Source: CAYVQU01 sp964453155
GTDB taxonomy: Bacteria > Chloroflexota > Anaerolineae > Anaerolineales > UBA11858
NCBI GenBank assembly: GCA_964453155.1
Contig: CAYVQU010000004.1
Location: 9,694-73,693 of the forward strand
Length of the DNA: 64,000 nt
Direction of reading: 5' to 3'
Shown: in pieces, positions 48,916 through 57,630 of the stretch
Layout: every line of letters starts with the position of its first letter
How positions within the stretch are numbered: position 1 is the first letter of the stretch
Program-made: the position numbers and the translations under genes
The notes under the pieces: model-generated
Databases searched by the model: none
The model's input: the letters and a program-made list of their open reading frames with translations, nothing else
What the model was told of the DNA's origin: nothing

Positions 48916-49284
48916 ATGATGTCGGGAAAAAGAGTGCTTTTAATTGAAGATAATGTGACTTTAGCCATCGGTCTCGAAACATGTCTGAAGGCCAATGGCT
49001 ACCAGGTTCAACGCGTGATGAATGGACGGGATGCCGTCACTGCCTGTCAGCAAAACTTACCCAATTTGGTCGTTACGGATGTGATGATGCAGCACATGGA
49101 CGGATTGACTTTTTTACAGCATCTCCGTAACCTTTCCAAGGGCGATGAACTGCCCGTAATTGTGATCTCGGGAATGGCCGACCAGTACTCTATTGAAGAG
49201 ATCAAGGCTCTCGGGGTCGATCAAATCTTAACCAAACCTTTTTCGTTGGATACATTTTTGAAAGCTGTCCAGGCTCATCTTTAG
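48916..49284 (+). CDS. Stand-alone response regulator (CheY-like receiver)
   Basis: A receiver domain without an output domain, 122 aa. The acidic pair in LLIEDN, phospho-acceptor Asp in VVTDVMMQHMDG, Thr/Ser in VIVISGMAD and the Lys in ILTKPF are intact, so it can be phosphorylated. No kinase is adjacent. The ATG at 48916 (or 48919) is chosen by GAAAGGG and the conserved KRVLLIEDN start; longer frames add an unrelated stretch. It could feed a distant histidine kinase or act through protein contacts. Confidence 0.9.
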   Translation: MMSGKRVLLIEDNVTLAIGLETCLKANGYQVQRVMNGRDAVTACQQNLPNLVVTDVMMQHMDGLTFLQHLRNLSKGDELPVIVISGMADQYSIEEIKALGVDQILTKPFSLDTFLKAVQAHL

Positions 49285-49315
49285 ATTTATGCTTACAGAA
49301 TTTTAATTTAATAAA

Positions 49316-49349
49316 ACAACACCCTTCCGAAATTTTGGAAGGGTGTTTT
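49316..49349. terminator. Terminator between response regulator and LysM gene
   Basis: AACACCCTTCC / GGAAGGGTGTT with loop GAAATTTT, followed by TT on the plus strand. It serves both convergent genes. Confidence 0.9.
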
Positions 49350-49373
49350 AGTTTTCAGGATGAGACGAATATT

Positions 49374-50525
49374 CTAGGGTACTGGTGTTGATTCTTGGCC
49401 TTCACCTATCCAGGTAAAAGCCCGGCGGGTGCTGCCAGCGCCCGCTGTGTCCCAGATTGGATTCCCGGCCTCATCCGTTCCAATTTGTCGGACAGCCATG
49501 ACCCACCAACGATAAACATGAGGAACTTCATCTGTTGAACGGAATTCCGCGGGGACAGTATATTTGGTATCGTCCACATATCCAACCAATTTGCGGCCGG
49601 ATCCATCGGTGATGTCTTCCACCGTCACAGCGTAGGCCTCATTATCATTGAGCGTGCCCACCGCGGCCCATTGGAGGACCACAGCCTCATCCGTGATCGC
49701 ATAATGAGCCCCATCCACTGGTCGCAGCAATTCTGGTGCGGGATACGGTGGCGGTGGAGTAGGCGTTGGTGACGGTCCCGGAGTAGCAAATCGTTCACAG
49801 AGGGGAATGATCAAATTTAATCCTGAGAAAACGATATTATTAACCATCCCATTGAATTCCTTAATGGCTTCCATCGGGACGTTGTAATTGGTCGAGATGC
49901 TGCTTAGAGTATCGTTTTCTTGTACAGTGTAATTTATCTTTTCACACGCGGCGATGGTCGCATCTAACCCACTCAAAGTGGCAGTGGGGAACGGGGTTGA
50001 AGTTGGGGTTGGGTACGGGATCAGCAATTTCTGGCCATCAAATAGAGTGGCACAATCGGCGGGTAAGTTATTTAGGCGAACAATGCTTTGTACCGAAATG
50101 TCAAAAGCCACTGCAATACCGCCGCAGGTATCACCAATCTTAACTACATAGGTAAAGGGTGTTGCGGTTGGTTCCGGGGTTGCCGTCGCGGTCGGGGTGA
50201 CCGGGGTTGGAGTCAACGAGGGCGTCATTGTCAAAGTGACGGTCGGGGTTTCGGTAGGGACCACAATTTGATCCGTCTCTTGCAGGGCGTAGAAAACCAT
50301 CCCAGCCCCAATTGCCAGGAACAAGGCTAATAACCCAATGATGATTGGCAAGCTCAACGTCACTGAGGGCATTCGACTGCCTCGAACGCTGGGAATTGCA
50401 GTCGGGCCGGTATCCCCAGTAGCTGCCAATGTGCTGCCGCACACCAGACAGCGGGTGGCATCTTCGCTCAGCCGGGTGCCACAGGTTGGACATAATTTTG
50501 TGGTAGATGAATTATCAATTGTCAT
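49374..50525 (-). CDS. Zinc-ribbon, membrane-anchored double LysM protein
   Basis: A 383-aa protein of unusual layout. A cytoplasmic zinc ribbon (CPTCGTRLSEDATRCLVCG) precedes one membrane helix (LPIIIGLLALFLAIGAGMVFYAL) and a Thr/Pro linker. Two LysM domains (VVKIGDTCGGIAVAFDISVQ and YTVQENDTLSSISTNYNVP) follow, then a second linker and a C-terminal Ig/fibronectin-like beta domain (LLRPVDGAHYAI to RRAFTW). LysM units bind peptidoglycan or similar glycans, so it joins the cell envelope to the cytoplasm. AGGAT before MTIDNSST supports this start. Function is not known; the family style is typical of Chloroflexota. Confidence 0.85.
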   Translation of the reverse strand: MTIDNSSTTKLCPTCGTRLSEDATRCLVCGSTLAATGDTGPTAIPSVRGSRMPSVTLSLPIIIGLLALFLAIGAGMVFYALQETDQIVVPTETPTVTLTMTPSLTPTPVTPTATATPEPTATPFTYVVKIGDTCGGIAVAFDISVQSIVRLNNLPADCATLFDGQKLLIPYPTPTSTPFPTATLSGLDATIAACEKINYTVQENDTLSSISTNYNVPMEAIKEFNGMVNNIVFSGLNLIIPLCERFATPGPSPTPTPPPPYPAPELLRPVDGAHYAITDEAVVLQWAAVGTLNDNEAYAVTVEDITDGSGRKLVGYVDDTKYTVPAEFRSTDEVPHVYRWWVMAVRQIGTDEAGNPIWDTAGAGSTRRAFTWIGEGQESTPVP

Positions 50526-50695
50526 AAGTATCCTGGATTGGATTGTACCAATTCCATAAAAGTTCATACCAACTGGGTAGATTTCGGTAAATTGGGGATT
50601 CGTAACCTGATTTCCGATATTTACCCGAGCGGTGACAGCCTAGATTGTCAGGCCGCGGCGATTATACCCCCTTTCTGTAACCCTGCCAAACCGGA

Positions 50696-50704
50696 TGGTA
50701 TACT
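50696..50704 (+). promoter_or_regulatory. Extended -10 promoter for a leaderless hemW mRNA
   Basis: TGGTATACT: TATACT ends 7 nt before the ATG at 50712. There is no Shine-Dalgarno. Same arrangement as before the DUF2085 and MazG-like genes. Confidence 0.55.
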
Positions 50705-50711
50705 CCTGGTG

Positions 50712-51920
50712 ATGCAGCCCCATAGTATATATATTCATATCCCTTTTTGCCAAAAACGGTGTAGTTATTGTGATTTTAACACCTATGCCGGTCAAGGAAA
50801 TCTTATTCCGGCCTACGTAGCCGCTGTGGAGAAAGAAATCCAGGTTTTTGCTTCCCAGGTAGCTACAGCTATTCCGGTTCAAACGATTTTCTTCGGGGGT
50901 GGCACACCATCACTATTGTCGCTTGACCAGTTTGAACGAATTATGGCAATCGTGCGGTCGAATTTCAACTTAAAAACTGATCTTGAAGTCACCCTGGAAG
51001 CCAATCCTGGAACACTGACATTGGATTATTTAACCGCTATCCGCAGGATTGGCCTCAATCGCTTGAGTGTGGGGATGCAATCCGCGCTTCCAGCCGAGTT
51101 GGCCTTGTTGGATCGTCAACATTCCCATGAAGATGTTGTTCAGGCTGTTCAATGGGCCCGAGAAGCCGAATTTGAAAATCTCAGCCTCGATTTGATTTTT
51201 GGACTCCCCTCCCAAACCCTCGAAAACTGGGCCGATACGTTGAGACAGGCCTTAGATTTAAATCCCGATCATTTTTCGCTCTATGCTTTGACGATCGAAC
51301 CCGACACACCCCTCCATTCTTGGGTAACTGCTGGAACGGTCGCAGCCCCAGATCATGATTTAGCTGCCGAAATGTATGAACTCGCCAGTGAAAAATTGGC
51401 CACAGCCGAATTTATTCAATATGAAATTTCAAATTGGGCGCGGACAGATGATGAAAGCACGCCTTCCGAAATCCAAATTCCCCACTCTCCATTCAAATGC
51501 CATCATAATCTACAGTATTGGCGGAATTTACCTTACATTGGTTTTGGGGCCGGTGCGCATGGTTTTGTGGGGGGGTATCGAACTGAGAATGTGCGGGGTT
51601 TGCAAGCCTATATTGCGGCTGTTGATGGATCAGATAAATTCATGGGAAATTTCCCGCGTACGCCAGCAACGAAAAAATTAAACCGGATTGATTTTGAAAC
51701 TGAGATGCGGGAGACGATGATGATGGGCTTGCGGTTGACTACTGAAGGGGTCTCGGATGATCAGTTTAAGCTGCGTTTTGGCAAGTCTTTGGGTGTCGTC
51801 TTTAAGCCAGAAATCGAAAAATTGGTCGATTGGGGGTTGTTGGAATGGGCCGGTGACCGTATCCGTCTGACATCCAAAGGGCGCTTAGTGGGGAATCAGG
51901 TGTTTTTAGAATTTATCTAA
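50712..51920 (+). CDS. hemW: HemW-like radical SAM heme chaperone
   Basis: Radical SAM protein of 402 aa, of the HemN/HemW group. The cluster motif is CxxxCxxC in PFCQKRCSYCDF, followed by FFGGGTPSLL, the substrate block QSALPAELALLDRQHS and GLPSQTLENWADTL. Group members with short N-termini are usually HemW (heme transfer), not the true oxygen-independent coproporphyrinogen oxidase HemN, which carries longer N-terminal extensions and Cys-containing signatures. The start at MQPHSIYIHIPF is fixed by the -10 box 7 nt upstream. No other heme gene is nearby. Confidence 0.88.
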   Translation: MQPHSIYIHIPFCQKRCSYCDFNTYAGQGNLIPAYVAAVEKEIQVFASQVATAIPVQTIFFGGGTPSLLSLDQFERIMAIVRSNFNLKTDLEVTLEANPGTLTLDYLTAIRRIGLNRLSVGMQSALPAELALLDRQHSHEDVVQAVQWAREAEFENLSLDLIFGLPSQTLENWADTLRQALDLNPDHFSLYALTIEPDTPLHSWVTAGTVAAPDHDLAAEMYELASEKLATAEFIQYEISNWARTDDESTPSEIQIPHSPFKCHHNLQYWRNLPYIGFGAGAHGFVGGYRTENVRGLQAYIAAVDGSDKFMGNFPRTPATKKLNRIDFETEMRETMMMGLRLTTEGVSDDQFKLRFGKSLGVVFKPEIEKLVDWGLLEWAGDRIRLTSKGRLVGNQVFLEFI

Positions 51921-51984
51921 CCAGAGAAGACGCAAAAGTTTATCAAGAATCCAGAAAGTATCTCCTGGTTTCCTCAGATCAAGG

Positions 51985-52998
51985 TCAAACTTGGCGGTTA
52001 AGGAGTTGGTCTGCCAATTCGTGGAGGGCTTTGCCAGCCACCCCTTGGGGGTTCGCTTTTCCAAGCGCGGCGAGGGCGGTTTGCGTCAAGCGATCGGCCT
52101 CATCTTGAGCAAAATTTCGCGCACCTTCTGCTTCGAGTTGGGCGGCAATTTCGGAGACTTCGGTGGGCAAAATAGGTCCAGCATTCCACCGGGCGGCGAA
52201 TTCGCCTCCGGCTTCTAAGCCAAATAATACGGGCAGGGATTTTTTCCCGGAAACCAAATCGGAGGCGTTAGATTTCCCAATTTGGCCCGCGTCCCCCCAA
52301 ATTCCGAGAATATCATCTAATACTTGAAAGGCCAGCCCCAAATTGAGTCCAAAGTCACGATAAGCTGTGTGAGTCTTTTCATCCACCCCTGCAGCCAAAG
52401 CCCCCAGCGCGGTACAGGCGGCGATCAGCGCGGCGGTTTTTCCGGTAATCATGGGCCAATAATCGGTAATTGTGAGATCAGCCCTGGTTTCGTAGGAAAT
52501 GTCTAAATACTGTCCTTGGGTGAGAGTCAGGCAGGTTTCCTGGAGTATCTGGGTGGCCGCCAAGGTGATTTCTGGCGTTGAAGTTTCATGTAAGCGCAAC
52601 AAGGCCAAATGCGCCAGGCTGAACATGGCATCACCAGTGTTGATGGCCTGCGGTACGCCCCATTTGGTCCAGGCTGTTGAGCGGCCGCGCCGTAACGGGC
52701 TGTTATCCTCGATGTCATCGTGGAGTAATGAGAAATTGTGAATTAGTTCGATGCCGGCTGCAGCTGGTAGGGCGTTTTGCCATTCTCCGCCCGCAGCTGC
52801 CGCGGTTAGTATTACCAGAATCGGCCGAATTCGTTTGCCGCTGGCTTTTGGTCCGGCGCCTTCACCTTCCCAGCCGAGATGATAGGCCATGATATGGTGG
52901 AGTTCTTGGAACGGCGATTCGTTGATCCGGTTGAGAGCCAGTTTGAGTTCAGTTTCGATGGCTGGCAGATAAGTGGCGGTGAGTTGAGAGAGGCTCAT
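51985..52998 (-). CDS. ispA: Polyprenyl (farnesyl/geranylgeranyl) diphosphate synthase
   Basis: Trans-prenyltransferase that lengthens isoprenoid chains from IPP, 337 aa. The first Asp-rich motif is LLHDDIEDNSPLRRG (DDxxxD-like), the second QVLDDILGIWGD, with GKRIRPILVI and the Lys/Arg of the pyrophosphate site before them. The region before the first motif (AAGIELIHNFSL) sets product length, but the exact chain length cannot be stated. The symbol is by family, not by proven product. The ATG overlaps the fni stop by 4 bp. Confidence 0.88.
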   Translation of the reverse strand: MSLSQLTATYLPAIETELKLALNRINESPFQELHHIMAYHLGWEGEGAGPKASGKRIRPILVILTAAAAGGEWQNALPAAAGIELIHNFSLLHDDIEDNSPLRRGRSTAWTKWGVPQAINTGDAMFSLAHLALLRLHETSTPEITLAATQILQETCLTLTQGQYLDISYETRADLTITDYWPMITGKTAALIAACTALGALAAGVDEKTHTAYRDFGLNLGLAFQVLDDILGIWGDAGQIGKSNASDLVSGKKSLPVLFGLEAGGEFAARWNAGPILPTEVSEIAAQLEAEGARNFAQDEADRLTQTALAALGKANPQGVAGKALHELADQLLNRQV

Positions 52999-54020
52999 AA
53001 GGATTTAATTTTTGAAGGAAGCTGATCAAGATTGGCTGATCCAGTCGCAAACATCGTGACCTGGATTTCACGTTGAATTTCCTGGATGGTTTGAATAATC
53101 GCCTCAATGGAAATATTCGCAGCTTTGAGGAACGGTCCGGCTAAACCGCCCATTGTGGCCCCCAGCGCGACAGATTTGGCAAGGTCTAATCCGGTTTTCA
53201 GCCCTCCAGAGGCAATCACCGGGATCGCCGGATCAACCTGGCGGACATTCTGGATTGAATCGGAAGTTGGAATGCCCCAATCGAGGAAAGCCGCCGCCAA
53301 CCGGCGTTGACTGTCGGTCTCGGCCCGGTGCATTTCGACTTGCGTCCAGGAGGTGCCGCCTGCACCTGCGACGTCGATGGCTGACACACCCGCCTCAATA
53401 AGCTGCCGGGCGGTATCGGTTGAAATCCCCCAGCCTACTTCTTTAGCGATCACCGGAACTGGGAAATTTCGGCAAACAGCTTCGATTTTTTTAAGTAAAC
53501 CGCCAAAATGAGTATCCCCTTCGGGTTGGACGGCTTCTTGGAGGGGATTCAAATGCAGAATCAGCGCATCGGCCGCGATCATTTCAACCGCGCGTAAACA
53601 ATGATCCCGGGAATAGCCGTAATTCAGCTGAATTGCCCCCAAATTAGCAAACAACAATATATCTGGAGCCGCCTCCCGGACCTGGAAGGTAGCAGCCAGT
53701 TCCGGATTTTCAATTGCGGCTCGCTGGGAGCCTAATCCCATGGCGATCCCGGTTTCCTGGGCGGCGGTGGCTAACCGGCGGTTGAGTTCACCGGCCTCGG
53801 TTGTGCCCCCTGTCATGGAGGAAATTAGGATCGGGGCTGATAATTTTTTCCCAAATAAATCAACTGAAAGGGCAATATCTTCCAGGTCGATTTCCGGCAG
53901 GGCCGCATGGGTAAAATGATACCGTTCCAACCCAGTAGTCAGGCCGGAACGGACGTCTTCTTCTAAGTTTATTCGAATGTGGTCAGCTTTCCGGGAACTG
54001 GTTTGCGTAACTTTTGCCAT
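52995..54020 (-). CDS. fni: Isopentenyl-diphosphate delta-isomerase, type 2
   Basis: FMN-dependent isomerase that interconverts IPP and DMAPP, 341 aa. Family motifs are RKADHIRINLEEDV at the N-terminus, the GGTxE-like TGGTTEAGELNRRLA, GLGSQRAAIENPE, HLNPLQEAVQPEGD, KEVGWGIS and the FMN phosphate site ASGGLKTGLDLAKS with ALGATMGGLAGPFL. A good promoter precedes it (TTGACA, 17 bp, TAAGAT on the minus strand). It is co-transcribed with the prenyltransferase, so supply and use of DMAPP are in one unit. It is divergent from acpP. Confidence 0.95.
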   Translation of the reverse strand: MAKVTQTSSRKADHIRINLEEDVRSGLTTGLERYHFTHAALPEIDLEDIALSVDLFGKKLSAPILISSMTGGTTEAGELNRRLATAAQETGIAMGLGSQRAAIENPELAATFQVREAAPDILLFANLGAIQLNYGYSRDHCLRAVEMIAADALILHLNPLQEAVQPEGDTHFGGLLKKIEAVCRNFPVPVIAKEVGWGISTDTARQLIEAGVSAIDVAGAGGTSWTQVEMHRAETDSQRRLAAAFLDWGIPTSDSIQNVRQVDPAIPVIASGGLKTGLDLAKSVALGATMGGLAGPFLKAANISIEAIIQTIQEIQREIQVTMFATGSANLDQLPSKIKSL

Positions 54021-54047
54021 GTGTAAGTGTTCCTGTGGGGTGAAGTT

Positions 54048-54076
54048 ATCTTACCAGTCTGATTCAGGCCTGTCAA
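54048..54076 (-). promoter_or_regulatory. Promoter of fni-ispA
   Basis: Minus strand TTGACA (54071-54076), 17-bp spacer, TAAGAT (54048-54053). The start near 54041 gives a leader of about 20 nt. Confidence 0.75.
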
Positions 54077-54092
54077 CAAACTTTGCTGGTGC

Positions 54093-54120
54093 TTGACAGA
54101 ATAAAACCCCTGGGTAAAAT
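54093..54120 (+). promoter_or_regulatory. Promoter of acpP
   Basis: TTGACA (54093-54098), 16-bp spacer, TAAAAT (54115-54120). Identical boxes and spacing to the pyrC promoter. Confidence 0.75.
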
Positions 54121-54195
54121 TGCTTGAGTGTAGACAAAAAGTCGGGACTACTCAGCTCCCATAAAAAAAACTACAATTTCCTTGAGGAGGAACCC

Positions 54196-54432
54196 ATGTC
54201 TGACGAAGTTTTTGGAAAAATTAAAGAGATTATTGTTGAATTGTTAGATGTTGAAGAAGAAAAGGTCACCCTTGCAGCCCGATTCCGTGAGGATTTAGAA
54301 GCTGATTCCCTCGATCTCGTTGAATTGATCATGGAATTCGAAGAGCGCTTTGGCGGCGAAATCTCCGACGAAGATGCCCAGAAGATCACCACAGTTGGGG
54401 AAGCTGTCAAATACGTTACCGAAAAGATGTAA
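54196..54432 (+). CDS. acpP: Acyl carrier protein
   Basis: Carrier of growing fatty acyl chains, 78 aa, acidic, all-helical. The phosphopantetheine attachment Ser lies in DLEADSLDLVELIMEFEE; the usual DSL motif is present. GAGGAGG precedes the start. It has its own promoter and terminator, and is divergent from the isoprenoid genes. No other fatty acid synthesis gene is adjacent. Confidence 0.97.
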   Translation: MSDEVFGKIKEIIVELLDVEEEKVTLAARFREDLEADSLDLVELIMEFEERFGGEISDEDAQKITTVGEAVKYVTEKM

Positions 54433-54493
54433 GTGTTGGGGTTGAGCGGTTTGGGGTTGGATTAACAATCAACTGGTGTGCCGCTCAACCAAA

Positions 54494-54546
54494 GCAAATT
54501 TCGGCTTGAAAGTGAGTTTTTGATCAGCTTGTTTTCCGAAATTTGC
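54494..54546. repeat. Dispersed palindromic element, copy 3
   Basis: Arms GCAAATTTCGG (54494-54504) and CCGAAATTTGC (54536-54546), 53 bp overall. It lacks the TGATTTATT tail of the other copies. It lies just before the acpP terminator. Confidence 0.7.
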
Positions 54547-54560
54547 ACTTAAAAATAAAA

Positions 54561-54587
54561 AAGCCCGCCAGTTGGTGGGCTTTTTTT
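54561..54587. terminator. Terminator after acpP
   Basis: AGCCCGCCA / TGGTGGGCT with a 2-nt loop and TTTTTTT after it (A-run before it). It may also serve the minus-strand sucCD. Confidence 0.88.
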
Positions 54588-54685
54588 CGTAATAGGGAGA
54601 ATTGGGGAGCCAGCATTCCGAATAGTGTAATGTATCGCCTGTACTGAGTTTCATCGAAGTGAAGGGTGCGGCTCAGGATAGGGAC

Positions 54686-55546
54686 TTACAACAAACTCGG
54701 AATTTCTTCCGGATGCCGGGCGACTTTGACTCCGGCGGCTTCGAGGGCCTTGATTTTATCAGCAGCAAGGCCAGTGCCGCCTTCAACGATGGCACCGGCG
54801 TGCCCCATCCGTTTTCCAGGCGGGGCGGTTTGGCCAGCGATGAATCCGGCGACGGGTTTCGTCATGTGCGTGGCGATGAATTCGGCCGCTTTTTCTTCAT
54901 CGGTTCCGCCGATTTCACCAATCAGAACTACTTTTTCGGTTTGGGGGTCTTCCTCAAAGAGACGCAAGGTATCGATAAAATTGGTACCATTGATGGGATC
55001 CCCACCGATGCCGACACAGGTGCTGACACCCATCCCTAATTCTTTCAATGCGTAAAGCACTTCATAGGTCAGTGTACCAGAGCGGGAAACTACACCAACA
55101 TTTCCTGGGATGGCAATGTTCCCAGGAATGATGCCAACTTTGGCTGCACCGGGGGTTAACAATCCAGGGCAATTGGGGCCAACCAGCCGGATATTCTTCT
55201 GATCCAAATAATTGCGAACCTTCATCATATCTTGAACCGGGATGCCCTCAGTGATGCAGATTATCAATTCGATTTCGGCGTCGGCGGCTTCGAACATGGC
55301 ATCGGCTGCAAAGCGAGAGGGGACGAAGATCACGCTCGTGTTCGCCCCGGTGGCTTCCTTAGCAATTTTGACCGAGTCGAAGATCGGAACTTTGCCGTCG
55401 AGGACCCATTCACCACCTTTGCCAGGAGTGACCCCCGCAACAACTTTTGTACCGTATTCCAACATCTGTCGGGTGTGGAATAAACCTTCATGGCCAGTAA
55501 TGCCCTGACCTAAGAGACGAGTGTTTTCATTGACGAGAATACTCAT
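54686..55546 (-). CDS. sucD: Succinyl-CoA synthetase, alpha subunit
   Basis: CoA-binding subunit of the TCA-cycle enzyme that makes ATP or GTP from succinyl-CoA. It has 286 aa. The CoA-binding Rossmann motif GQGITGHEGLFH, VGPNCPGLLTPG and the phosphorylated His in GKRMGHAGAIV are intact, as is the GYDxGG-like FIDTLRLFEEDPQT helix. It starts 3 bp after sucC. Nucleotide choice cannot be inferred. No other TCA gene is seen here. Confidence 0.97.
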   Translation of the reverse strand: MSILVNENTRLLGQGITGHEGLFHTRQMLEYGTKVVAGVTPGKGGEWVLDGKVPIFDSVKIAKEATGANTSVIFVPSRFAADAMFEAADAEIELIICITEGIPVQDMMKVRNYLDQKNIRLVGPNCPGLLTPGAAKVGIIPGNIAIPGNVGVVSRSGTLTYEVLYALKELGMGVSTCVGIGGDPINGTNFIDTLRLFEEDPQTEKVVLIGEIGGTDEEKAAEFIATHMTKPVAGFIAGQTAPPGKRMGHAGAIVEGGTGLAADKIKALEAAGVKVARHPEEIPSLL

Positions 55547-55549
55547 GTA

Positions 55550-56686
55550 CTACGCTCCCTTCGCCGCGGCAACGGCCTTTTCAGCGGCGTCTGCCAGGGT
55601 AGTGGCCGTGATCATTTGGGCTTCAGACAAAATTTGACGGCCTTCTTCGGCATTGGTGCCGACCAGGCGGACAACCATCGGCACATCGGGTTTGACTTCA
55701 TCGAGGGCAGTCAGGATGCCGCGGGCGACTACATCACCGCGGGTGATGCCGCCAAAGATATTGATTAGGATCGCTTTGATGTTGGGGTCGGAAAGGATAA
55801 TTCGGAAGGCGGCCGCAACTTTTTCGGCGCTGGCTCCGCCCCCTATATCCAGGAAATTGGCGGGTTCGCCGCCGAAAAGCTTGATGATATCCATGGTGGT
55901 CATGGCCAAGCCGGCTCCGTTGACCATACAGCCGATATCCCCGTCCAATTTGATGAAGGATAGCCCGTATTTACGCGCTTCAGTCTCAGCCTCGGCTTCG
56001 ACATCAAGATCACGTTTTTCGGCGAGGTCAGGGTGACGGAAGAGGGCATTGTCATCCAAGACCATTTTGCCGTCGACGGCTAACAATTTATCATCGGCAG
56101 TGATAACCAAAGGGTTAATCTCGGCCAGGTTGGCATCGGAAGCGGAATAGGCTTTCCAAAGTCCGTGGGCGATCCGGCCAAAAACACGCCAGTGGTTACG
56201 AGGTAAGTCAATTCCGGTGGCAATATCACGGGCCTGAAAGTCACGCAGTCCTAAAATAGGGTCGATATGGACTTTGATAATTTTCTCGGGCATAGTGCGG
56301 GCGACTTCCTCGATATCGACGCCGCCTTCGGCGGAGGCCATCATGACCGGTTTGCGGGCCGCGCGGTCATTGGTGATGCCCAGATAAATTTCTTTTTCGA
56401 TGTTGGCAGCTTCATCGACCAGCACTTTTCGCACGGGGAGACCTTTGATCTCCATACCCAGGATTTGGGTAGCCAATTCTTCAGCTTCTTCCGGGCTTTT
56501 GGCCAAACGGATGCCGCCGGCTTTGCCGCGACCGCCAACCAAAACCTGCGATTTAACCACAACGCGGCCACCTAGTTCTTCGGCAATTTGCTTGGCCTCC
56601 GAGGCGGTAGCCGCTACTCTCCCATTGGGGATGGGAACGCCATATTCAGCGAAAATCAGTTTCGACTGATACTCTTGCAGCTTCAT
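55550..56686 (-). CDS. sucC: Succinyl-CoA synthetase, beta subunit
   Basis: ATP-grasp subunit that binds the nucleotide and succinate, 378 aa. The N-terminus MKLQEYQSKLIFAEYGVP, KSQVLVGGRGKAGG (ATP-binding loop), EINPLV (metal site) and GGxxGD-like NIFGGITRGDVVARG are intact. The promoter has an extended -10 (TGGTATAAT, minus strand, 56737-56745). AGGGAG is the ribosome binding site. It is the first gene of sucCD. Confidence 0.97.
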   Translation of the reverse strand: MKLQEYQSKLIFAEYGVPIPNGRVAATASEAKQIAEELGGRVVVKSQVLVGGRGKAGGIRLAKSPEEAEELATQILGMEIKGLPVRKVLVDEAANIEKEIYLGITNDRAARKPVMMASAEGGVDIEEVARTMPEKIIKVHIDPILGLRDFQARDIATGIDLPRNHWRVFGRIAHGLWKAYSASDANLAEINPLVITADDKLLAVDGKMVLDDNALFRHPDLAEKRDLDVEAEAETEARKYGLSFIKLDGDIGCMVNGAGLAMTTMDIIKLFGGEPANFLDIGGGASAEKVAAAFRIILSDPNIKAILINIFGGITRGDVVARGILTALDEVKPDVPMVVRLVGTNAEEGRQILSEAQMITATTLADAAEKAVAAAKGA

Positions 56687-56997
56687 AAGTTATGCTCCCT
56701 TAAATCTTGATAAGCATTGGAATAAAATGCGCAGTGATTATACCATCGCCATTTGGGACGGCATTTGTCAAATGTATGGGATTAGGGTGTCTTTCATCTA
56801 GGATTTTAGGATGATATATGACCCATCATCTTACTTAAATTGATAGAAAAGAAAGAAGGGTAGTGATTATAAAAAATATCCTTTTTATGCAGATTTCGGA
56901 AAGAATTTGGAAAGAAAAAGCAGGTTCAAATCAAAATCTGCTCAGGGGTTGCGGTAAATCTGGCTTGATTTATAAAAGAGAAAGAACCACAACACAC
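56687..56997. other. 311-bp gap with sucCD promoter and repeat copy 4
   Basis: Holds the extended -10 of sucCD at 56737-56745 and the dispersed element at 56889-56973. No gene or RNA is seen in the rest. Confidence 0.6.
56889..56973. repeat. Dispersed palindromic element, copy 4
   Basis: GCAGATTTCGGA (56889-56900) and its degenerate partner AAATCTGC (56934-56941), then a tail with GCGGTAAATCTGG and TTGATTTAT. It matches copy 1 (6698) over its full length, roughly 70% by eye. Confidence 0.75.
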
Positions 56998-57522
56998 TTA
57001 ATAATGAGCTGAGTTTTGACTATCCTGATCTTGAATCAAGAATATTCCTTGAATAGTGATTCCGAGGATCATTAGGACGCTAAAGATTACGAAATGGATT
57101 CTGGGACCAAAATTTAATTCGTTGACAATCATAGTCGCCCCTACCAAGGTTGAGATAACGATTAAACTCCAATCGAAAGCCAAATTCGCAAAAATCATTC
57201 CCAGGATTCCGATCAGAAGACCCAGAAGGACTGTGAAAATCCCCAAACTTAGATCAAAGGCTTGGACCAATATCAGCGATAAGTACCAGCCCGCTAGAAA
57301 ACCGGCCAGAACGGCCGCTGCGCGTTGAATGTAATACGCCACAATTGCACCGATTAGCCCAACTACCAACCCAATGCCAATGATCAGGAATGGATTCCCA
57401 GCTAAATTTTGGGTCGCGTAGTTCATTCCAATGGCAAACCCTAAACCAGATACAACGACCCAGAATAACTGCCGCCCGATCGTAAGCATAATCAAACCCA
57501 AAGAAGCTGTCACGACAACCAT
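56998..57522 (-). CDS. DUF4203-type membrane protein
   Basis: Integral membrane protein of 174 aa with about seven hydrophobic segments and small polar ends. The alternating GLGFAIGMNYA, IGLVVGLIGAIVAYYIQRAA and LAGFLAGWYLSL stretches fit the DUF4203/TMEM198-like group; function is not known. The C-terminus is polar (QDQDSQNSAHY). It has no close operon partner: sucCD lies upstream across a long gap and the next gene downstream in the same direction is separated by a terminator on its other side. Confidence 0.7.
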   Translation of the reverse strand: MVVVTASLGLIMLTIGRQLFWVVVSGLGFAIGMNYATQNLAGNPFLIIGIGLVVGLIGAIVAYYIQRAAAVLAGFLAGWYLSLILVQAFDLSLGIFTVLLGLLIGILGMIFANLAFDWSLIVISTLVGATMIVNELNFGPRIHFVIFSVLMILGITIQGIFLIQDQDSQNSAHY

Positions 57523-57582
57523 AAAATGCTCCTGATTTGAAATAATCCTTGCTAAATTGTAGCGAATCTAGCTCCCGGTTGG

Positions 57583-57630
57583 AATGGTAAAAAAATACTC
57601 CCTAAATTTCAGGGAGTATTTTTTACCATT
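57583..57630 (-). terminator. Terminator of the Agl23/NHL gene
   Basis: A long near-perfect stem: AATGGTAAAAAA-TACTCCCT and AGGGAGTATTTTTTACCATT, loop AAATTTC. On the minus strand it includes a run of T. It starts at the stop codon of the large gene. Confidence 0.85.
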
